The notes beneath the pieces are model-generated. The model was not told the DNA's origin. It saw nothing but the letters and a program-made list of their open reading frames with translations, and searched no databases. Of a DNA stretch of 8,428 nt, positions 1 to 4,234 are shown in pieces (position 1 is the first letter of the stretch; each line of letters begins with the position of its first letter). The stretch comes from Candidatus Woesearchaeota archaeon (lineage in GTDB: Archaea > Nanobdellota > Nanobdellia > Woesearchaeales > GW2011-AR4), in contig JACPMQ010000055.1 of the NCBI GenBank assembly GCA_016185955.1, positions 1 to 8,428 on the forward strand, in the 5' to 3' direction. The position numbers were made by a program, and so were the translations under genes.

Positions 1-187
1 ATACGCACAAGCACTTAATTCGCAAAAACCCTTTATGTTGTGTTAGCAGTTATGAATAATTCAGTGCCTACATAGTAGTTTTATTATGACGCAAAAGCCA
101 AAGAAGTGGCTTAACTTAATTCGCTTATGTAAGTACTGAAGCACTGACGACCGCACAAATATACTAAAAAACTAAATTTTTAGAAGG
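1..187. repeat. Repeat debris downstream of the SHOCT-protein gene
   Basis: This stretch has no gene but contains several repeat pieces. CGCACAAGCAC at 4-14 is one of five exact copies of this 11-mer in the window and marks the end of an E1-type element whose remainder lies outside the window. TGTTAGCAGTTAT at 41-53 shares its first ten bases with 6128-6137 and, inverted, with 5679-5688. ACTTAATTCGC occurs at 13-23 and again at 114-124. TCAGTGC (61-67) and GCACTGA (141-147) are an inverted pair enclosing the small hairpin AAGCCA(95-100)/TGGCTT(107-112). The piece looks like an eroded palindromic mobile element. I see no coding potential. Confidence 0.6.
160..176. repeat. 17-bp direct repeat flanking the SHOCT gene, left copy
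   Basis: TATACTAAAAAACTAAA here is repeated exactly at 1122-1138, on the far side of the membrane-protein gene. The right copy carries that gene's minus-strand TATA box. This left copy lies just past the gene's stop codon. On the minus strand it gives a T6 run, so it may act as a terminator. By analogy with the right copy it could also be a promoter firing leftward into 1-137. Confidence 0.6.
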
Positions 188-1099
188 TTATTTATCGTCA
201 ATGACTCCGTAAAAATTAAACAAAACCCTGTCAATGCCTTTTACAAGCTCAAATCCTGAGCCTTCTACAGTAATGCAATTATTGCCATAACTAACTTTTG
301 TAGCATTGGCTTCTTTAACATAAAGAACCATTTTATCAGTATTGTCGCATGTTATTATTGGCCTTTCTTTGCATGGCAATGTTTCATTTCTATCGCATGC
401 AGCAATAGGCTTTTTAAAAAATATTTTTGTCATATGCTCGTTGAAGTCTCCTACGGCTAATGCCACGCTTGCAAAATCCTTTCCAGTTGGGTTGAAAGTC
501 ACATAATAATCTGTGGCATTATTTAATATACCGGCGTTAAGAAAACCCTTTATTTTTACTGATTCAACATCTTTAGGGCCGTATCTAAACTGTATATTGT
601 AAAATCTGCTGCCTTGTGGGCTTAAAAATTGAGTATACCATAACCCATCAAATTTAACGAAGGAGTAAATGTCATTATAGACATAGCCTTGTTCCGGCTT
701 AAGCTTGCCTTTTAGGTTCAGTTCATGCAAATCATCAATTGTCCTAGGCTTTTCTTTTGTAAAATAAGGCAGGCTTAGAATAACTGCAAGCACCAATAAA
801 ACTGCAACAATCCCTATAACAAGAGCTTTATCAGACTTAAACTGAACATTTTTTTCCTCTGTTTTTTCTTCTATTTTTTCCTCTTCGGGCATTTTCTCTA
901 CTATAGCTTCTATTTCTTTTTTTCTTTCTTCATATTCCTCTTTGCTTAGAATGCCTGATTCAAGGCTTTCTTCAAATTCCTTAAGCTTTTTTTCTTTCAC
1001 AACACACTGGAAAAGAGCATTATTTATAAGATTTGTTGAATTATAAAGTAAAGTTGTTAGCTCCTCACACAAGGCTTTTTGCAAATGGAAGGGCGCCAT
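188..1099 (-). CDS. SHOCT-motif single-pass membrane protein with outer Cys-containing domain
   Basis: I do not recognise a named family for the whole 303-residue protein. Residues about 38-65 (KLKEFEESLESGILSKEEY onward) match the SHOCT motif, a short helical module often found at protein ends. An acidic, Lys/Glu-rich linker (about 70-88) follows, then a hydrophobic membrane segment (about 92-113), then an outer domain of about 190 residues. That domain has four cysteines (C235, C243, C250, C275) and N-x-T sequons, which suggests an extracytoplasmic location with disulfides. Its last ~60 residues resemble those of the protein at 2084-2686: an ITC motif, an N-[AE]-T-K segment, an [NS]-C-I-T motif and a D-R-[V]-L segment near the end. 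The start is ATG 1099, because a TATA-like TTTAGTATAA is centred 27 nt upstream; a TTG codon just before it is less likely. The gene is divergent from the winged-helix gene. Its function is unknown. Confidence 0.75.
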   Translation of the reverse strand: MAPFHLQKALCEELTTLLYNSTNLINNALFQCVVKEKKLKEFEESLESGILSKEEYEERKKEIEAIVEKMPEEEKIEEKTEEKNVQFKSDKALVIGIVAVLLVLAVILSLPYFTKEKPRTIDDLHELNLKGKLKPEQGYVYNDIYSFVKFDGLWYTQFLSPQGSRFYNIQFRYGPKDVESVKIKGFLNAGILNNATDYYVTFNPTGKDFASVALAVGDFNEHMTKIFFKKPIAACDRNETLPCKERPIITCDNTDKMVLYVKEANATKVSYGNNCITVEGSGFELVKGIDRVLFNFYGVIDDK

Positions 1100-1120
1100 C
1101 AATTTTGCTTCTATTCTTTG

Positions 1121-1130
1121 TTATACTAAA
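1121..1130 (-). promoter_or_regulatory. TATA box for the SHOCT membrane-protein gene
   Basis: On the minus strand the sequence is TTTAGTATAA, centred about 27 nt upstream of ATG 1099, which fits an archaeal TATA box producing a leaderless or near-leaderless mRNA. It lies inside the right copy of the 17-bp direct repeat. Confidence 0.5.
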
Positions 1131-1138
1131 AAACTAAA
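1122..1138. repeat. 17-bp direct repeat flanking the SHOCT gene, right copy
   Basis: Exact copy of 160-176 (TATACTAAAAAACTAAA). The identity stops abruptly at both edges. Because it contains the minus-strand TATA box, the pair could be a duplicated promoter or a target-site-like duplication around a gene cassette. Confidence 0.6.
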
Positions 1139-1146
1139 CTAGTATA
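1122..1146. promoter_or_regulatory. Inverted repeat in the divergent promoter region, possible operator
   Basis: TATACTA (1122-1128) and TAGTATA (1140-1146) are perfect 7-bp inverted half-sites with an 11-bp spacer, lying between the divergent SHOCT and winged-helix genes and overlapping the TATA box of the former. The adjacent winged-helix protein is an obvious candidate to bind here. That link is inference only. Confidence 0.3.
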
Positions 1147-1159
1147 CAAAAACATAATA

Positions 1160-1167
1160 TTTATATA
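1160..1167 (+). promoter_or_regulatory. TATA box for the winged-helix gene
   Basis: TTTATATA is centred about 27 nt upstream of ATG 1191. This places transcription start at or next to the start codon, the leaderless pattern seen elsewhere in the window. Confidence 0.6.
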
Positions 1168-1190
1168 GAAGCTATGCTATACATAAAAAA

Positions 1191-1595
1191 ATGGTTGTAT
1201 TATTTGATAGATTTAACTTATCAGAAGATATTTACGAGGTTATATTTGCAACAAAGCAACAAATTATTGTCGCTAAACTCCTTATAGAAATGATAAAGGA
1301 GAATAATGGCGAAATAAACAAAACAGAGATGTCATTGTTTGCAACAAAATTGCATGAGGGAAGCTTAATAACAACTTTAATAGATGAAGCACCGTATAAA
1401 GGCAAGAAAGTAAGAATAAGTTACAACAAAAGGCAGTTTTATGACCGCATATTAACGCCAATGAAAAGCATGGGTCTTATAGACTATGATTTATACAAAA
1501 AAACTTACAGAATAAGCGACAACTTCAACAAGGAGATGATAAGGATAGGGCTTTTATGGCTTAAAGAGATGAGAAAGCCCGCAAGAACGTCATGA
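1191..1595 (+). CDS. Small winged-helix-like protein, putative DNA-binding regulator
   Basis: This 134-residue protein has no membrane segment and no catalytic motif that I recognise. The N-terminal half holds long amphipathic helices (about 20-38 and 43-55). The C-terminal half (about 78-112: KRQFYDRILTPMKSMGLIDY, then a basic stretch and TYRISD) has the look of a winged-helix module: recognition helix, short turn, then a two-strand wing giving Tyr-Arg-Ile. A final helix with a Trp and a basic tail (KEMRKPAR) follows. It is transcribed divergently from the SHOCT membrane-protein gene, and an inverted repeat lies between them, so autoregulation or control of that gene is plausible but unproven. 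ATG 1191 follows a well-spaced TATA box, supporting this start. An E4 hairpin begins six bases after the stop codon and may help end transcription. Confidence 0.7.
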   Translation: MVVLFDRFNLSEDIYEVIFATKQQIIVAKLLIEMIKENNGEINKTEMSLFATKLHEGSLITTLIDEAPYKGKKVRISYNKRQFYDRILTPMKSMGLIDYDLYKKTYRISDNFNKEMIRIGLLWLKEMRKPARTS

Positions 1596-1600
1596 TTTGT

Positions 1601-1635
1601 AAAAATTCCACCAATCTTGGATTGGTGGAATTTTT
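1601..1635. repeat. E4 hairpin, copy 1 (perfect 16-bp palindrome)
   Basis: AAAAATTCCACCAATC (1601-1616) pairs perfectly with 1620-1635 around a TTG loop. It starts six bases after the winged-helix stop codon. The arm ends in five T on either strand, so it could also act as a bidirectional terminator. Two related hairpins follow within 360 bp, so it is better seen as one member of a palindromic repeat family. Confidence 0.8.
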
Positions 1636-1764
1636 GAGTATGGCCCTTAATGGTCATTGCGAATTTTTAGGCCCCCTGTGCAGATTTCTTTTCAACCACC
1701 CCTAATACAATGGGGGGCCACTTAATTAATCAGGGAAAAAGAGGCAGAAAGATTATTAAAACAG

Positions 1765-1880
1765 TTGTAAAAATTCCACCGTTCACATAGCGGAGAACAC
1801 AAGTGTTCTCTAACATAGTGGCGCAATAATTATTATTCAATTATTTAGTTGCGCCACTATGGAACGGGGAATTTTTACAA
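1765..1880. repeat. E4 hairpin, copy 2, split by an E3 element
   Basis: The left arm TTGTAAAAATTCCACCGTTC (1765-1784) pairs with GAACGGGGAATTTTTACAA (1862-1880), leaving only A1778 unpaired. The arms share the A5TTCC base with copies 1 and 3, but the inner stem is CCGTTC/GAACGG instead of CCAATC/GATTGG, so both strands changed together. The loop position is filled by the 76-bp E3 element. Confidence 0.75.
1786..1861 (-). mobile_element. E3 double-hairpin element, copy 1
   Basis: This 76-bp element begins CATAGCGG and ends CCACTATG. It folds as two hairpins: GAGAACAC/GTGTTCTC with a 2-nt loop, and CATAGTGGCGCAA (1814-1826) with TTGCGCCACTATG (1849-1861) around an AT-rich loop. The reverse complement recurs at 5997-6091 with nearly the same sequence. 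It contains no ORF and shows no target duplication. Small palindromic non-autonomous elements of this kind are known as MITEs or REP/PATE-like elements; the class assignment is inference. Confidence 0.7.
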
Positions 1881-1919
1881 TTTGGCATTGTTTTTGCTTT
1901 GTCCGTTGGTCGTCATTGA

Positions 1920-1956
1920 CAAAAATTCCGCCAATCGTAGATTGGAGGAATTTTTG
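1920..1956. repeat. E4 hairpin, copy 3, next to tRNA-Val
   Basis: CAAAAATTCCGCCAATC (1920-1936) pairs with 1940-1956 around a GTA loop, with a single G/A mismatch (1930/1946). It differs from copy 1 mainly at that position and ends ten bases before tRNA-Val. Confidence 0.75.
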
Positions 1957-1965
1957 ATTATACAA

Positions 1966-2038
1966 GGGCCCATGGTCTAGCGGCTATGACGTTTCCTTCA
2001 CAGGGAGAAGGTCCCCAGTTCAATTCTGGGTGGGCCCA
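1966..2038 (+). tRNA. tRNA-Val (anticodon CAC)
   Basis: A full cloverleaf of 73 nt can be drawn. The acceptor stem GGGCCCA/TGGGCCC is perfect, the D-arm is GTC/GAC, and the anticodon stem is TTTCC/GGAGA with the 7-nt loop TTCACAG. The variable loop is AGGTC, the T-arm is CCCAG/CTGGG with loop TTCAATT, and the discriminator is A. The anticodon CAC (1999-2001) reads GUG valine codons. No CCA is encoded, so CCA must be added by nucleotidyltransferase. There is no intron. A T6 run follows directly as terminator. The gene sits between a palindrome cluster and a membrane-protein gene with its own promoter. Confidence 0.93.
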
Positions 2039-2044
2039 TTTTTT
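2039..2044 (+). terminator. T-run terminator after tRNA-Val
   Basis: Six T residues immediately follow the discriminator base. Oligo-T alone is the usual archaeal termination signal. Confidence 0.6.
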
Positions 2045-2054
2045 ACTAAAAAAA

Positions 2055-2062
2055 TTTAAATA
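2055..2062 (+). promoter_or_regulatory. TATA box for the membrane protein at 2084
   Basis: TTTAAATA is centred about 26 nt upstream of ATG 2084. It favours that ATG over the in-frame TTG at 2078 and predicts a leaderless mRNA separate from the tRNA. Confidence 0.6.
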
Positions 2063-2083
2063 CATACACAATTTCTTTTGAAT

Positions 2084-2686
2084 ATGAGAAGGGAATCCCA
2101 AGAAAAAAGAAAAAAATTTTTAGTGTATCTCCTAGGCTTTGTAATGCTGGCAAGCACATTCAGCGTCATATTTTTTGGATTTGCTGCTGGCGCAACAAAA
2201 AATATTGTAAAATATAATGGCTTTAAACTTGTGGATAGGGGCAATTTCTGGACAACAGTTATTGATAAAAAAGAGATATTATTTTCCTATTTCCCAAGTG
2301 ATGTAGAGCAAATACCGACGGAAAATGAGGCTATAGAAAAACTGAAAGGCGCTGTTGAAATAGATTTAACTTCGGATTTTAATGATACTTTTGCGCAATC
2401 CATTGCACTTGCGCAATTTCAGACGTCAGATGCTTTAAGCAATTTTAATGTTTTTGTGAGAACTGGATTTACCAATGAAACAAAAACAAACTTTCAGGTT
2501 ATAACATGCAACATTTCCACGAACTTTGTTCCGGTAGTCTATTTCAAAAGCTCAAATGAAACAAAAATATACTTGAAAGATAGCTGCATAACAGGAGAAG
2601 TTTCAGCTAACACAGATGCAGCAAAAATCAAAGACAGGCTTTTGTATGGAATGTTTGGATTGATAAAATCAAACGCCAATTCATAA
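2084..2686 (+). CDS. Membrane-anchored extracytoplasmic protein, paralogue of the SHOCT-protein outer domain
   Basis: This 200-residue protein has a basic N-terminus (MRRESQEKRKK), a hydrophobic segment at about 12-36 that acts as membrane anchor or uncleaved signal, and an outer domain of about 160 residues. It has only two cysteines, C142 and C168, both in the outer domain, likely a disulfide. Several N-x-S/T sequons are present (about 100, 131, 143, 158). By eye the outer domain aligns with that of the protein encoded at 188-1099: Gly-[LF]-Trp-[YT]-Thr, a [GS]-P/x-x-DVE-x-[VI] segment, V/I-ITC, N-[EA]-T-K-[IV], [SN]-CIT and DR-L near the C-terminus. That similarity is weak but in order, with both cysteines matching. 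It lacks the SHOCT motif and acidic linker. It matches no family I can name, so its function is unknown; roles in cell-surface contact or envelope are guesses. Confidence 0.75.
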   Translation: MRRESQEKRKKFLVYLLGFVMLASTFSVIFFGFAAGATKNIVKYNGFKLVDRGNFWTTVIDKKEILFSYFPSDVEQIPTENEAIEKLKGAVEIDLTSDFNDTFAQSIALAQFQTSDALSNFNVFVRTGFTNETKTNFQVITCNISTNFVPVVYFKSSNETKIYLKDSCITGEVSANTDAAKIKDRLLYGMFGLIKSNANS

Positions 2687-2759
2687 AAAATTTATCCCAA
2701 AAAAATGGCTATTCAAAAAATCAACTATCTAAAGCTAAACACGACGCAAATTGACAAGA

Positions 2760-2770
2760 TTTATAAATAA
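2760..2770 (+). promoter_or_regulatory. TATA box for the Dph6-like gene
   Basis: TTTATAAATAA is centred about 28 nt upstream of ATG 2793. It lies inside the longer reading frame that would start at TTG 2751, so the true start is almost certainly ATG 2793, with a leaderless mRNA. Confidence 0.65.
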
Positions 2771-2792
2771 TTTATCTATTCTAAGCAATAAA

Positions 2793-3503
2793 ATGAAAGT
2801 TGCAATTATGTTTTCAGGAGGAAAAGACAGCACATTTGCAATAGATAAGGCAATAAAAAAAGGATGGGATGTAAGGTATTTAATATCCATAAAACCGACA
2901 AGGACAGACTGTTATTTGTTTCATTATGCGACTGTTGAGCATACAAAAGAGTTGGCTAAAATGCTAAAAATGCCGCATATACTTGAAAGCTGCTCTGTTG
3001 CTGATGCAGAAAAAGAAGCGCAGATTGTGAGAAATATTGTCGAAAAAAAACAGAAATCAAACCCTGTTAATGCCGTTGTATTGGGGGGCACTGGATTGCA
3101 GGAAACCCAGCTTAGAAGCATACAAAATGCTTTAAGGCCATTAGGCATAGAAGTATTTGCTTCGCATGCCGGAGAAGAGCACGATTTGGTTATAGATGAA
3201 ATGCTTAATTCTGGCTATGAAATTATGATAACTCAAGTTGCATCCGATGGTTTAATGCCTTGGCTTGGAAAAACCATCACAAAGGAAAATTTTACCGAGC
3301 TAAGAAAAGATTCTGTAAAATATAAATTTCATATAGGCTTTGAAGGAGGCTATGCAGATACTTTAGTCTTAGATTGCCCATTATTCAGCAAAAAATTAAA
3401 GGCAGAGTCCTTTGATAAAATTATAGAAGATAAATATTCAGGCCATATTGTGATAAATAAACTAACGGTCCTCGATAAGAAAGAGAAGATTAGAGCGCAA
3501 TAA
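2793..3503 (+). CDS. Dph6-like PP-loop ATP pyrophosphatase (diphthine-ammonia ligase family)
   Basis: The 236-residue protein opens with the PP-loop SGGKDS at residues 8-13, which binds the ATP pyrophosphate in the adenine-alpha-hydrolase fold. It is followed by helices typical of the family and, near residues 178-195, the family's second signature, seen here as FEGGYADTLVLDCPLF (canonical forms read GEGGEYxTxVxDxPxF). In archaea the best-characterised member, Dph6, uses ATP and ammonia to amidate diphthine on translation factor EF2. Assignment to that exact reaction is by family, and the altered signature (FEGG for GEGG) leaves room for a related amidation. The length is normal for the archaeal form, which lacks the C-terminal YjgF-like domains of eukaryotic Dph6. 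It converges with the ribL-like gene 57 bp away. Confidence 0.8.
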   Translation: MKVAIMFSGGKDSTFAIDKAIKKGWDVRYLISIKPTRTDCYLFHYATVEHTKELAKMLKMPHILESCSVADAEKEAQIVRNIVEKKQKSNPVNAVVLGGTGLQETQLRSIQNALRPLGIEVFASHAGEEHDLVIDEMLNSGYEIMITQVASDGLMPWLGKTITKENFTELRKDSVKYKFHIGFEGGYADTLVLDCPLFSKKLKAESFDKIIEDKYSGHIVINKLTVLDKKEKIRAQ

Positions 3504-3525
3504 ATAAATTGCTGTTGAAGCGGAA

Positions 3526-3556
3526 TTTTTTACTCGTGTTGTTATTGCAATTTTTT
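3526..3556 (+). terminator. Double T6 terminator after the Dph6-like gene
   Basis: Two T6 runs (3526-3531 and 3551-3556) occur on the plus strand in the 57-bp gap between convergent genes. AAATTGC (just after the stop) and GCAATTT (around 3547-3553) are inverted. The minus strand lacks T-runs here. Confidence 0.4.
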
Positions 3557-3559
3557 CGT

Positions 3560-3985
3560 CTATCCTAAATTGGCTAAAAAATGGTGTTTTATCATTGAAG
3601 ACTTGTAAATCTTTTCTTTATAGGGTTTTGTCCTTACAACCTTTGCATGAAGATTTCTTTTGTTAAGCTCATTTATTAAAGCATTTTTATCAATTGTTTT
3701 TTGGTCATAACCAAGACATATAATATCTGGCTTGTGGTCCTCTATCACTCCAAGAATATCCTTTTTATTTCCAAGTATTGCCTTATCAACAAATTTGAGG
3801 TTTTTTATCTGTTTAAGCCTGTAATTCTCGTCGTGCATTGGCTTGCTGCCTTTAAATTTTAAGATGTTGTCATCTCTTGCTACAACAACAATGAGGTAGC
3901 TGCCATAACTTTTAGCTTCTTTAAGATAATGCTCATGCCCCTTATGCAACACATCAAAAGAGCCAAATGCCATTATCTTTTTCAT
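3560..3985 (-). CDS. ribL: RibL-like FAD synthase / cytidylyltransferase-family nucleotidyltransferase
   Basis: This 141-residue protein has the whole nucleotidyltransferase core. It starts with GSFDVLHKGH (residues 8-17), which contains the HxGH nucleotide-binding motif at 14-17. Next come a VVARDD segment (about 34-39), KPDIICLGYDQ (about 75-85) and a closing K-S-S-x-I-K (about 128-133) equivalent to the family's SSTxxR/K motif. The order and spacing resemble archaeal RibL (for example Methanocaldococcus jannaschii), which adenylylates FMN to FAD in the cytoplasm; glycerol-3-phosphate cytidylyltransferase is the main alternative. Start choice is uncertain. GTG 4006 overlaps the TATA box, ATG 3985 keeps a full first beta strand, and ATG 3973 fits leaderless spacing from that TATA box but shortens the strand. 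A flavin-dependent reductase is encoded elsewhere in the window (6189-6911). Confidence 0.8.
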   Translation of the reverse strand: MKKIMAFGSFDVLHKGHEHYLKEAKSYGSYLIVVVARDDNILKFKGSKPMHDENYRLKQIKNLKFVDKAILGNKKDILGVIEDHKPDIICLGYDQKTIDKNALINELNKRNLHAKVVRTKPYKEKIYKSSMIKHHFLANLG

Positions 3986-3993
3986 GGCAATGG

Positions 3994-4000
3994 TATTTAA
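3994..4000 (-). promoter_or_regulatory. TATA box for the ribL-like gene
   Basis: The minus-strand TTAAATA lies 9-15 nt upstream of ATG 3985 and about 24 nt upstream of ATG 3973. The spacing fits ATG 3973 as a leaderless start better. A weaker TTTTTAAG at about 4008-4015 would fit ATG 3985. Confidence 0.4.
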
Positions 4001-4017
4001 GCCCACTCTTAAAAATG

Positions 4018-4191
4018 TTTTGATGGAGGGTGGGTGCGGAATTCTTATTCGTGCTTGTGCGGAGCCTTAACATTCCTCTCAACTTCGCAATGCTGCGGCA
4101 TTGCTCAGGTCGCTTATCACAATCCTACGGAGTTTTCTGAATTGGCAAGGACGCACAAGCACCGACTTTCGCACCAACACCTTTTGATGGA
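4018..4191 (-). mobile_element. E1 MITE-like element with 10-bp target duplication, between ribL and proS
   Basis: TTTTGATGGA occurs at 4018-4027 and again at 4182-4191, as a target-site duplication around a 154-bp element (4028-4181). The ends are inverted: GGGTGGGTGCG at 4028 and CGCACCAACACC at 4170-4181. A second, inner inverted pair is exact: GTGCTTGTGCG (4051-4061) and CGCACAAGCAC (4152-4162). A central hairpin GCAATGC/GCATTGC with loop TGCG lies at 4087-4104. There is no ORF. Bases 4051-4143 recur inverted at 5900-5992 with three mismatches in 93. The element ends five bases before the proS TATA box. Confidence 0.8.
4051..4143 (-). repeat. 93-bp inverted repeat flanking proS, left arm
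   Basis: This core of the E1 element matches the reverse complement of 5900-5992 at 90 of 93 positions, and all three differences are transitions. The pair brackets proS in inverted orientation. Confidence 0.85.
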
Positions 4192-4195
4192 ATAA

Positions 4196-4203
4196 TTTAT
4201 AAA
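4196..4203 (+). promoter_or_regulatory. TATA box for proS
   Basis: TTTATAAA lies 32-39 nt before ATG 4235, predicting a leader of only a few nucleotides. The E1 target duplication ends just upstream, so the region where the TFB recognition element should lie is at the insertion boundary. Confidence 0.6.
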
Positions 4204-4234
4204 TGTCAAGTTTTGTCGATTAATATAGCTAAAA

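Larger units (their letters stand above)
1596..1965. other. Gene-free palindrome cluster upstream of tRNA-Val
   Basis: This 370-bp gap has no convincing ORF. It holds three A5TTCC-type hairpins (1601-1635; 1765-1880 split by another element; 1920-1956) and an E3 double-hairpin element inside the second. The first spacer also has a G/C-rich inverted pair, GGCCCCC (1670-1676) with GGGGGCC (1713-1719), overlapped by an alternative CCCC/GGGG hairpin. Almost every part is palindromic, which suggests repeated insertion of small hairpin elements next to a tRNA gene. Confidence 0.7.

Noticed and set aside
1596..1965. CRISPR array from the repeated A5TTCC units
   Set aside because: The units are palindromes of unequal spacing, one split by another element. 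There are no regular spacers and no cas genes.
1966..2038. Reading the tRNA as tRNA-Glu (TTC anticodon)
   Set aside because: The 7-nt loop flanked by TTTCC/GGAGA puts CAC at positions 34-36 after T33; a TTC anticodon would break the stem. The acceptor also fits archaeal tRNA-Val.
1966..2038. tRNA gene as an integration (att) site
   Set aside because: I found no second copy of the tRNA 3' end in the window and no integrase gene.
2056..2244. Minus-strand open frame over the start of the membrane-protein gene
   Set aside because: It is antisense to a gene with a well-placed TATA box and membrane anchor.
2924..3148. Minus-strand open frame inside the Dph6-like gene
   Set aside because: It is a shadow of a gene with a clear PP-loop and family signature; the translation is low-complexity and has no promoter.
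4028..4181. Riboswitch or T-box-like leader of proS
   Set aside because: It lies upstream of the proS TATA box, so it would not be in the mRNA, and the same sequence occurs elsewhere as a repeat with a target duplication.
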